Positions 57,132 through 64,000 of a stretch of 64,000 bases of DNA are shown here, in pieces (within the stretch, counting starts at the first letter, position 1; every line of letters starts with the position of its first letter). Under the pieces are notes generated by a model that ran no database searches, was not told the DNA's origin, and saw only the letters and a list, made by a program, of their open reading frames with translations. Both the position numbers and the translations under genes were made by a program. Origin of the DNA: Sulfuricurvum sp. 17-40-25 (GTDB lineage Bacteria; Campylobacterota; Campylobacteria; Campylobacterales; Sulfurimonadaceae); the NCBI GenBank assembly GCA_002282015.1, contig NCIJ01000001.1, positions 186,001 through 250,000 of the forward strand, written 5' to 3'.

Positions 57132-58393
57132 TGAACAATATCCGTATAGAAATTAAAATAATTATCAGTGTTGTCTTTTTTACGTTGTTTGTGGTCGGCT
57201 TACAGCGCTATGAGATCACACAACACATTACCCAACAATTCATTGCGTCTAAAAAAGATAAAAATACCTTATTGCTTAATACTATTTCTCCTGTTCTTGG
57301 CCTCAATCTATCCTTAGGTCTTAACGATGCTAATAAAGAATATCTAGATCAAATAATCAATCAAAACAGCGATATGGAAGGCCTCACATTAACAACGAGT
57401 GATGGAAAAACTCTTTATCGTTATTTTAAAGATCCCAACAAAAAGCGAGAAACAAAGTGCTGTGAAATCGATTCCTCGATTCAATCAATAATCGATCCAG
57501 TCACGGGTGAGACCCTCGCAACGGCATATGCCCAATTTGACGACCATGAATACCAAGTGATGTTAAACGACAATCAAACGACAACCTATAAAGTTTTTGC
57601 TATTACCCTTGTGCTACTTACCTTATTTCTTATTTTTCTAAAACGAGAATTTCGATTTTTAGAGGAACTCACCCGTAATGTTTTACACTACGATCCCTCA
57701 AGTAATAATTTTCCATTAGAAAAATCCATCAAAAGTGATGAAGTCGGAATCATTCAAAATGCAATCATCACCATGGTTGAAAAAATACACTCTCATTCAA
57801 CACTTCTAGATAGCATTAACCAATCGCTGGAAGTTAAAATCCAAAAAAGAACCCAAGAACTCGAAGATGCAAATAAGCAGTTAAAAGAATTGTCGCTAAC
57901 CGATCCGTTGACTAAACTATCCAATAGACGTGCATTCGAGACCTATTATCAAGATATCTATCAACTTGGACAACGTAATGAGATTGAGATTTCTGTCATT
58001 ATGTGTGACATCGATCACTTTAAAACTATCAATGATACCCATGGACATGTTGCAGGAGATCAGGTACTCAAAGAACTATCACGTCTAATGAAAAACTCGC
58101 TTAACAGAGGCAGTGATTTCATTGCCCGCTATGGCGGTGAAGAGTTTGTTATTATTTTGTACGATACGAGCAGTACTGATGCCAAAGAATTGTGTATCAA
58201 AATTCAAACTAATCTTAAAAATTTGAATGGCTTTGCATCTAAATGGGGGAATATAGGAACGATTACTATGAGTTATGGGATTTCATCTATTGTTCCAACT
58301 CAAAAGACTATGAGAGAACATCTCATTGCTTCTGCTGACATGGCCTTGTATAAAGCAAAAAATGACGGTAGAAACTGTATTGTAATTCTCTAG
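57131..58393 (+). CDS. Membrane diguanylate cyclase (YfiN-like)
   Basis: 420 residues producing cyclic-di-GMP. TM1 (about 8-24), a periplasmic domain (about 25-153) with adjacent cysteines 110-111, TM2 (about 154-170), a linker with a coiled coil (about 225-255), and a GGDEF domain (about 256-420). The active loop GGEEF is at 335-339 and the inhibitory I-site R326-G-S-D329 is intact. The layout fits YfiN/TpbB, with the upstream YfiR-like protein as periplasmic brake. A YfiB-like outer membrane partner is not seen next to it. Confidence 0.9.
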   Translation: MNNIRIEIKIIISVVFFTLFVVGLQRYEITQHITQQFIASKKDKNTLLLNTISPVLGLNLSLGLNDANKEYLDQIINQNSDMEGLTLTTSDGKTLYRYFKDPNKKRETKCCEIDSSIQSIIDPVTGETLATAYAQFDDHEYQVMLNDNQTTTYKVFAITLVLLTLFLIFLKREFRFLEELTRNVLHYDPSSNNFPLEKSIKSDEVGIIQNAIITMVEKIHSHSTLLDSINQSLEVKIQKRTQELEDANKQLKELSLTDPLTKLSNRRAFETYYQDIYQLGQRNEIEISVIMCDIDHFKTINDTHGHVAGDQVLKELSRLMKNSLNRGSDFIARYGGEEFVIILYDTSSTDAKELCIKIQTNLKNLNGFASKWGNIGTITMSYGISSIVPTQKTMREHLIASADMALYKAKNDGRNCIVIL

Positions 58394-58464
58394 TTTTTAT
58401 CTCTATTTATACTAAAAAGCAAAAAGTAATCAGTATACTGTCAAAAAAAGTTTAGAAAGATTTT

Positions 58465-59145
58465 ATGGAATCAACGCTCGAAACAAGAAGCACATGCTAT
58501 AGCTGCTATCGCCCTATGAGTCTGTGTATGTGTACCGCTGTCAATCCAATCTCAACGAATACCAAGTTTGTTATTTTAATGCATCCCAAAGAGTTTAAAA
58601 AGACCAAAAACGGTACCGGAAGACTCACCCATCTCTCTCTTCCAAATTCTGAGCTTTATATCGATGTTGATTTTACCCATCATAAAGCTATCAATGCTCT
58701 CATAGATGACCCACAAAATTGTTGTTATGTTCTGTATCCAGGAGAAGAAAGTCTCCACCTGAATACTCAAAAAATCGAGCTTGGAAATCGTCAATTGGTT
58801 GTTTTTATCATCGACTCGACGTGGCCTTGTTCGGTCAAAATACTGCGTTTAAGCCGAAATCTGCAAGATTTGCCAAAGTTGAGTTTTACTCATACTAAAA
58901 CATCGCAATTCCAATTTAAAGAACAACCCAAAGAGTTTTGTCTCTCAACGATGGAATCAACCCTCACGATTTTAGAGCTCTTAAATGCACAAGGTATGGA
59001 AAATCTTCACGAGCAGAGCTTGACCTCTTTTTTAAACCCGTTTTTACTGATGGTAGAGTATCAAATACGCTATATTTCCCAAAGCGATCTTCCCAATACC
59101 AAGACTAAGCGATTTAGAATACGAAAAGATACATCTATCCCTTAA
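58465..59145 (+). CDS. DTW-domain tRNA-uridine aminocarboxypropyltransferase-like protein
   Basis: 226-residue member of the DTW/TDD family (TapT, YfiP), which transfers an aminocarboxypropyl group from S-adenosylmethionine to a uridine in tRNA. The motif is IDSTWPCSVKI near 111-121. The N-terminus carries a cysteine cluster C-Y-S-C and C-M-C (CYSCYRPMSLCMC) of the zinc type found in these proteins. Its last four bases overlap the stop of the convergent glycine-zipper gene. Confidence 0.88.
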   Translation: MESTLETRSTCYSCYRPMSLCMCTAVNPISTNTKFVILMHPKEFKKTKNGTGRLTHLSLPNSELYIDVDFTHHKAINALIDDPQNCCYVLYPGEESLHLNTQKIELGNRQLVVFIIDSTWPCSVKILRLSRNLQDLPKLSFTHTKTSQFQFKEQPKEFCLSTMESTLTILELLNAQGMENLHEQSLTSFLNPFLLMVEYQIRYISQSDLPNTKTKRFRIRKDTSIP

Positions 59146-59441
59146 TCATCATCGTGATCGTGACCTTTGTGGTGCTTGTGGTGTCCTTTGTGTTTACCAT
59201 TATCACGATGGCCATCAACATAAACTACTCTCTCACGCTCACTTGATCCAACTGCAGCTCCAAGAGCTCCACCGGCACCACCACCAATGATAGCCCCATT
59301 TTTTCCACCAATAGATGAACCGACAGCAGATCCAACGCCAGCACCTACCATACTACCGATAACGGCACTACCATCAATACTTCCAGCATTCACGGTTGAT
59401 GCTGCCAAGAGAGCTACTATAGTCAAACTAATTTTTTTCAT
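59142..59441 (-). CDS. Glycine-zipper protein with histidine-rich tail
   Basis: 99 residues with signal peptide (cleavage likely after VNA, residue 19). A glycine-zipper region (about 28-65: GSMVGAGVGSAVGSSIGGKNGAIIGGG) can form tight helix pairs in a membrane. The tail, from about 75, is a run of His, Lys, Gly and Asp (HKGHHKHHKGHDHDDD), a likely metal-binding sequence. GAGG before ATG and a -10 box at 59470-59475 support expression. Function unknown; it might serve nickel or zinc handling or envelope stability. Confidence 0.8.
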   Translation of the reverse strand: MKKISLTIVALLAASTVNAGSIDGSAVIGSMVGAGVGSAVGSSIGGKNGAIIGGGAGGALGAAVGSSERERVVYVDGHRDNGKHKGHHKHHKGHDHDDD

Positions 59442-59469
59442 TTATTGATACCTCACTTATATTTGTATT

Positions 59470-59475
59470 ATTATA
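59470..59475 (-). promoter_or_regulatory. -10 box of glycine-zipper gene
   Basis: Minus-strand TATAAT, 29 bases upstream of the ATG at 59441, in the 148-base gap divergent from narK. No palindrome or other operator stands out in this gap. Confidence 0.35.
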
Positions 59476-59589
59476 TCTAACATATGAAATCATATAGCCA
59501 TGCTTAAAATATAAGCAACAAGTTGAATAAAAAGCATTAGACATTAGTGTAAACTTTTCAGATAAATAAATCTCAAATCAGGAGAAAGT

Positions 59590-60867
59590 ATGAAATTTGG
59601 AGAATTAAAAAAAGAAGGACACTGGCCCTCATTGCTAGCTGGCTTTTTATATTTCGACTTTAGTTTTATGATGTGGACGATGTTAGGTCCATTGGCAACA
59701 GAGATCAATGAGACACTAACTGCCGCTGGAAATGCTCTCAATGATGCTCAAATCGCGACCCTGCTCGCGCTTCCTATTTTATCAGGAGCATTATTACGTA
59801 TCCTATTAGGATTCTTTGTGGATAAATTCGGGCCAAAGAAAACGGCTCTTGGTTCTCAACTCATTGTTATTGCGACTCTGTTTTTCGCGTTTGCACAATC
59901 AGACGCGATTACCTATAATCAACTACTCTTAGTCGCGCTTGGTCTTGGTTTTGCCGGTGCATCGTTTGCGGTTGCTCTTCCGCAAGCGGGTCAATGGTAT
60001 CCGCCACGTCTTCAAGGGGTTGTTTTAGGTCTTGCAGGTGCCGGTAACATCGGTGTTGTCATCGACTTTTTGTTTGCGCCTAAAATCGCACAGATTTGGG
60101 GATGGCCTTCGGTATTTTTGATTGGCGGTATTTTGTCTACCATCATCTTGGTTGCCTACATGTTCTTGGCAAAAGATGCTCCAGCAAGTGTGTACAAACC
60201 AAATCCTAAAAAATTCGGCGATTACATGAAATTATTGCGTGATCGTGATACTTGGTGGTTTAACCTTTTCTATGCCGTTTCTTTTGGAGGATTCGTAGGA
60301 TTTGCCAACTACATGAAAGTCTATTTGATGAACACCTATCAAGCGGATATGAGTGCAATCGGTCTGGATATCCTAAACGAAGACAATGTCAAAGTCATGG
60401 CAGGATATTTTGGAGCTCTTTGTATCTTTGCAGGTGCGGTACTTCGTCCTGTTGGTGGAGCGGTTGCGGATAAAATGGGCGGTATCAAATCTCTCTATGT
60501 CTTTTATGGTAGCATTGTGATCTTATCACTGCTAAGCGCTTTGATCGAACTTCCGTTTTGGGCAGCTATTACGGTTATGTTTCTCATTATGGCGAATCTT
60601 GGTATGGCTAACGGTGCAGTATTTCAACTCGTACCACAGCGTTTTGGTAAAGACATCGGGATTATGACGGGTCTTATCGGTGCGGCGGGCGGTCTTGGCG
60701 GATCAGCGTTGATCAAAACATTTGGTTGGTCACAAGGAGCATTTGATGGCTATACTGCAGGGTTCTTGATCTTTGCAGGATTTGTGATGCTTGCTATCTC
60801 TGGGATCTCTATGGTCAAAACACGTTGGAGAACTACATGGGGTGCAGTATCAGGCGCACGTATCTAA
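59590..60867 (+). CDS. narK: Nitrate/nitrite transporter, NarK family
   Basis: 425-residue major facilitator protein of the nitrate-nitrite porter type, with about 12 transmembrane helices. The MFS loop motif is GFFVDKFGPKKTALG, and two family segments, AVALPQAGQWYPP and GLAGAGNIGVV, correspond to the nitrate signatures with conserved Gly and Asn. Import of nitrate or exchange with nitrite cannot be separated by sequence. CAGGAG lies before the ATG. The PP2C-kinase gene follows by 23 bases on the same strand and probably belongs to its transcript. Confidence 0.93.
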   Translation: MKFGELKKEGHWPSLLAGFLYFDFSFMMWTMLGPLATEINETLTAAGNALNDAQIATLLALPILSGALLRILLGFFVDKFGPKKTALGSQLIVIATLFFAFAQSDAITYNQLLLVALGLGFAGASFAVALPQAGQWYPPRLQGVVLGLAGAGNIGVVIDFLFAPKIAQIWGWPSVFLIGGILSTIILVAYMFLAKDAPASVYKPNPKKFGDYMKLLRDRDTWWFNLFYAVSFGGFVGFANYMKVYLMNTYQADMSAIGLDILNEDNVKVMAGYFGALCIFAGAVLRPVGGAVADKMGGIKSLYVFYGSIVILSLLSALIELPFWAAITVMFLIMANLGMANGAVFQLVPQRFGKDIGIMTGLIGAAGGLGGSALIKTFGWSQGAFDGYTAGFLIFAGFVMLAISGISMVKTRWRTTWGAVSGARI

Positions 60868-60890
60868 TTCAAGAAAAGTAAGGTTTTTAA

Positions 60891-62531
60891 ATGCTTCAAG
60901 TACAATCTTCCGAATTCATCCTCCCAAAGCCCTCTTATGAGGGGGATGATGCCTGTGCATTTAGTATTATCGATAATACCTTGCTGGTCAGCGTTTTATG
61001 TGATGGTGTCGGAAGTGCACGACGAGGCGGTACTGCCGCACGCCAATGCGTAAAGTTTTTCATCGATCAGTTCAAGACACGTCCTAAAGCATGGACTGTC
61101 CCTAAAACCATGGAAGTCTTTACCCGTCATATCAACAACCTCCTCTTTACCGAATCAATGACACAATACGAACGTATCGAACTGCTGACGACTTTATGTC
61201 TTGCCGTCATCGAGGGGGATACTCTTTATACCCTCAATCTGGGAGATTCACGCGTCTATATGTTGACACTAGAAGGGCAACTCAAACAGCTCACTACGGA
61301 TCACACGATGGACGATGAACATATGTCACATGTCCTCACCCAAGCGTGCGGTCTGAGCGAAAATGTGGAGCTGGTTATCACCTCAACACCTGTAGCAGTG
61401 GGAGATACTATAATCTTGTGCAGTGACGGTGTTTATAATCTCATCGAACACCATACATTTGAAGAACTTTTACAAAAAGGGTTAGGGGCGAAAAGCATCG
61501 TTCAACATGTATCCAAGTTTGCCAAAGACGATGACCGTGATGACATGAGTCTGCAAATTTTTAGACTAGAGGCACTTGATCCGCTGCATGCCATCAAAAA
61601 TATTCAACTTCCTATTCCCCAAACACTAAAGTCAGGTCAAATAATCGATGGCTATACGCTACTGAATCCTATGATGGAGCATGGTCGTATCTGGAAAGTA
61701 GCTAAAGATGACGATACCTTTGTGATGAAATTTCCAATGGCTGCCGATGATGAGCAAGCCCTTGATGAGTTCGTCCGCGAAGCGTGGTATGCCAAACAAA
61801 TTACCCATCAAGCCTTTGGTCATGCATGGGTACCTGAGAATCGTACTATGCGTTATTACATGATGGAGCTTATCGAGGGGATCAATTTACGCGAGTATCT
61901 TATTAACCGCCCTATCTCTATCGACAGTGCTATTTCTCTTGGTATCTTTTTGCACGATGCAGAAGCTCATTTACTGCAACTGGGGTTAGTGCATGGTGAT
62001 ATAAAACCCGAAAACATCATCGTTACAAAGAAAAAGGGAGAAGCTGGAGTTGATTTCAAAATGGTCGATTTTGGTTCTATCGTTGAGATATTTTCACTCA
62101 ACTCGCGTGCGGGAACCGCCAGTTATCTCTCTCCTGAGCGTTTTACAGGCGGTATTATCAATGAGGCAAGCGAAATTTTCTCGATAGGTATAACAATGTA
62201 TTGGGCATTAACGGGGATACTGCCTTATGGCGAGATCGAACCGTTTCAAACACCGACGTTTAAATCTGCCAAACGCCCTGTCAAACTCAACAGCAATATC
62301 CCCGCATGGCTAGACTCGATCATCATGCACGCCATCGCTATCAATCCTGATGAACGTTATGGCCACTACTCAGAGTTTGTCCATGAACTCAAGTCACCTG
62401 AGAGAGTAAAACCGTTTTTTACCAAAGGGGTCCCGCTCATCGAACGCTCACCGCTTACCTTTTACAAAACTGCTTTTTTACTGTTACTGCTCACCCAAGC
62501 TATAACACTTATTGCACTGCTGTCTAAATAA
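60891..62531 (+). CDS. PP2C phosphatase/Ser-Thr kinase fusion protein
   Basis: 546 residues joining two opposing activities. Residues 1-230 are a PP2C phosphatase (Asp38-Gly39 in LCDGVGSARRG, GDSRVYML at 118-125, LCSDGVYN at 177-183, DDRDDMS with Asp217/Asp218). Residues 250-515 are a protein kinase: Lys280 (FVMKF), Glu297, catalytic loop His368-Gly-Asp370 with Lys372 and Asn375, Asp393-Phe-Gly, and GTASYLSPE at 408-416. The first HRD arginine is Gly, so it is a non-RD kinase. A C-terminal transmembrane anchor is at about 527-544. Next to narK, it probably controls nitrate uptake or assimilation; targets unknown. Confidence 0.92.
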   Translation: MLQVQSSEFILPKPSYEGDDACAFSIIDNTLLVSVLCDGVGSARRGGTAARQCVKFFIDQFKTRPKAWTVPKTMEVFTRHINNLLFTESMTQYERIELLTTLCLAVIEGDTLYTLNLGDSRVYMLTLEGQLKQLTTDHTMDDEHMSHVLTQACGLSENVELVITSTPVAVGDTIILCSDGVYNLIEHHTFEELLQKGLGAKSIVQHVSKFAKDDDRDDMSLQIFRLEALDPLHAIKNIQLPIPQTLKSGQIIDGYTLLNPMMEHGRIWKVAKDDDTFVMKFPMAADDEQALDEFVREAWYAKQITHQAFGHAWVPENRTMRYYMMELIEGINLREYLINRPISIDSAISLGIFLHDAEAHLLQLGLVHGDIKPENIIVTKKKGEAGVDFKMVDFGSIVEIFSLNSRAGTASYLSPERFTGGIINEASEIFSIGITMYWALTGILPYGEIEPFQTPTFKSAKRPVKLNSNIPAWLDSIIMHAIAINPDERYGHYSEFVHELKSPERVKPFFTKGVPLIERSPLTFYKTAFLLLLLTQAITLIALLSK

Positions 62532-62536
62532 TAGAA

Positions 62537-64000
62537 TTACGCTTCTTTTAGACTCAGTGCCACTTTGCCTTTTGACACATCCACTTCAACTACGCGTATA
62601 CGGCTCAACTGCTGATTGACACTCAATACTTCCAGAGGATGCGCAATACGCTTCTCACTCATCTGTGAGATATGGATCAATCCGTCATTTTTAAGACCAA
62701 TATCCACAAATGCCCCAAAATCAGCGATGTTACGTACCACGCCTGAGACAATCGACCCCTCTTTGAGCTCTTTGATATCGGTTAGATCAGATCGAAACAT
62801 GATCGGAGGCAGTGTCTCTCTGGGGTCAAATCCAGGTTTACGTAGTTCAGTGATAATATCACTCAGTGTCGCTTCCCCTACCCCTAGTTTTTGAGCGATC
62901 TCATTCATCTGAGCTTTTGTTATTGAGGGCAAATCGTATTCTTTGAGAAGTGTTTGTGCCGCACCGTAGCTCTCAGGATGCACTCCGGTGTTGTCAAGGA
63001 TGCTTTTTCCTTCGCGTATGCGAAAGAATCCTGCACACTGTTCATACGCCTTTGCACCTAAGCCTTTGACTTTGAGTAATTCGCTTTTACTTTTAAACAC
63101 GCCGTTACTTTCACGGTGTTCTACTATTGAGCGTGCAATCTTTGAGCCTACCCCTGCTACATACGATAGAAGAGACACTGACGCACTGTTAGGATCAACA
63201 CCGATGCGGTTAACCAAATCTTCGGTCACCTCAGTGAGCTTCTTTTCCAAAAGTTTTTGATCGACATCATGCTGATACTGACCGATTCCTAGCGATTTTG
63301 GATCGATTTTAACCAATGCCGCCATGGGGTCACGCAAACGCTGTGCAATCGAGATAGCACCGCGTATCGTCACATCCAGATTGGGATATTCTTCTTGAGC
63401 GATTTTAGAGGCGGAATAGACCGATGCCCCTGCTTCCGAGACGACCGTATAGGAGAGATTGAGTCCCTCATCACGATTGACTTGAGCAAAAAATTCCTGT
63501 GTCTCTCTGGATGCTGTGCCGTTTCCGATAGCGACACCTGTGATATTGTATTTTTGCGCCAGCTCTTTGATCACTTTTGCCGATGCGGCATAATCACTCA
63601 CTGGAGGCGTTGGATAGATAACCCTGTGAGCGAGATAGGTTCCGTGCTCATCTACCACCGCGAGTTTACATCCTGTACGGTACGCAGGGTCTGCCCCCAA
63701 TATCACCCGTTTGGTAACAGGCGGTGAGCCTAACAGCTGTGTGAGATTTTTGCCAAACGTCGTAATGGCTTGAATATCGGCACGTTCTTTGATAACACCA
63801 TGTATCTCCCGCTCCAAAGAGGGGAATAACAGCCGTTTGAATCCATCCATATACGCTTCGAGTAAAAGTTCACCACTGCTTGCAGCATGTTTGGGGATAC
63901 GATACTGTTTGATCGCATTTTCGACCCGATCCATATCGTGTGTTATCTTGACGGTCAGCTCTTTTTCTGAGACTCCGCGCATAATAGCGAGATACCGATG
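62537..64000 (-). CDS. tex: Tex-like S1 RNA-binding protein, partial (5' end outside window)
   Basis: C-terminal about 488 residues of a Tex/YhgF protein, normally 700-780 residues, which binds nucleic acid and affects transcription. The frame stays open to the window edge (upstream codons read HRYLAIMRG, as in Tex), so the Met at 63982 is internal. Seen: an RNase H-like YqgF domain (VILGADPAYRTGCKLAVVD near 95 of the visible part), a helix-hairpin-helix region (GVDPNSASVSLLSYVAGVG), and a terminal S1 domain (GVVRNIADFGAFVDIG). Convergent with the PP2C-kinase gene, 5 bases away. Confidence 0.95.
   Translation of the reverse strand, partial: HRYLAIMRGVSEKELTVKITHDMDRVENAIKQYRIPKHAASSGELLLEAYMDGFKRLLFPSLEREIHGVIKERADIQAITTFGKNLTQLLGSPPVTKRVILGADPAYRTGCKLAVVDEHGTYLAHRVIYPTPPVSDYAASAKVIKELAQKYNITGVAIGNGTASRETQEFFAQVNRDEGLNLSYTVVSEAGASVYSASKIAQEEYPNLDVTIRGAISIAQRLRDPMAALVKIDPKSLGIGQYQHDVDQKLLEKKLTEVTEDLVNRIGVDPNSASVSLLSYVAGVGSKIARSIVEHRESNGVFKSKSELLKVKGLGAKAYEQCAGFFRIREGKSILDNTGVHPESYGAAQTLLKEYDLPSITKAQMNEIAQKLGVGEATLSDIITELRKPGFDPRETLPPIMFRSDLTDIKELKEGSIVSGVVRNIADFGAFVDIGLKNDGLIHISQMSEKRIAHPLEVLSVNQQLSRIRVVEVDVSKGKVALSLKEA

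Noticed and set aside
58431-58440. Palindrome CAGTATACTG before the DTW gene
   Set aside because: Only ten bases in an AT-rich gap, with no regulator nearby; easily chance.
1-64000. tRNA, rRNA, CRISPR array, insertion sequence or prophage
   Set aside because: The gaps are short and hold no cloverleaf, spaced direct repeats, transposase or phage genes that I can recognise.

Overview
The window looks like a chromosomal core region of a free-living Campylobacterota (epsilonproteobacterium), most like Sulfurimonas or Sulfuricurvum. The reasons are a MutS7-type mismatch-repair protein with an HNH tail, a UbiD-family decarboxylase of the futalosine menaquinone type, the gene order rsmH / PpiD-like / ftsA / ftsZ known from Campylobacter, DUF342 proteins, and the moderately AT-rich, tightly overlapping gene layout. 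Species assignment is inference. I see no tRNA or rRNA gene, CRISPR array, insertion sequence or prophage. No gap between genes exceeds 300 bases; the longest is about 270 bases at 43630-43895.

Layout. 1-2044 (minus): malic enzyme (cut by the window edge), a DJ-1/PfpI protein and elongation factor P. 2237-7670 (plus): a tripartite efflux operon of TolC, HlyD-type adaptor and an RND pump encoded as two half-genes. 7816-11499 (plus): two tandem 600-residue DUF342/FapA-like paralogues. 11527-18442 (minus): an ADP-forming acyl-CoA synthetase-like protein, a double-receiver response regulator and MutS7-HNH, the last two overlapping by 4 bases. 18591-19946 (plus): a long palindrome, an SDR-family protein and an Rrf2 regulator, possibly an acquired self-regulated pair. 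20023-29282 (minus): serA, a small membrane protein, rpsA, ispH, aroA, pheT and pheS. 29372-33287: HIT protein, a globin-coupled diguanylate cyclase, OsmC-like protein, argH and a small cytochrome c.

33402-41662 (minus) is one compact run of eight genes: a secreted protein, polyprenyl diphosphate synthase, hemA, proS, fxsA, a Dsb-type thiol protein, hemC and the menaquinone decarboxylase. It joins heme and quinone synthesis, which together supply respiratory chains. 41842-43629 (minus): a ParE-type toxin-antitoxin pair, a small FtsL-like protein and rsmH. 43896-48100 (plus): PpiD-like chaperone, ftsA, ftsZ and a J-domain protein. 48198-51484 (minus): MlaF-like ATPase, a membrane protein, prmC and an M48 protease. 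51547-55899 (plus): a second efflux operon of MacA/MacB type with its own TolC. 55930-59145 (plus): an unrecognised protein, a YfiR/YfiN-like periplasmic inhibitor and diguanylate cyclase pair, and a DTW-domain tRNA modification enzyme. 59142-64000: a glycine-zipper protein with a histidine-rich tail (minus), a NarK-type nitrate/nitrite transporter with a PP2C phosphatase-kinase fusion (plus), and the C-terminal part of Tex (minus, cut by the window edge).

The most unusual items are the MutS7-HNH gene coupled to a double-receiver regulator, the RND pump cleanly split at its internal duplication, the DUF342 tandem pair whose leaders are better conserved than the proteins, the palindrome carrying outward-facing -10 boxes between mutS7 and the SDR-Rrf2 pair, and the phosphatase-kinase fusion tied to a nitrate transporter.
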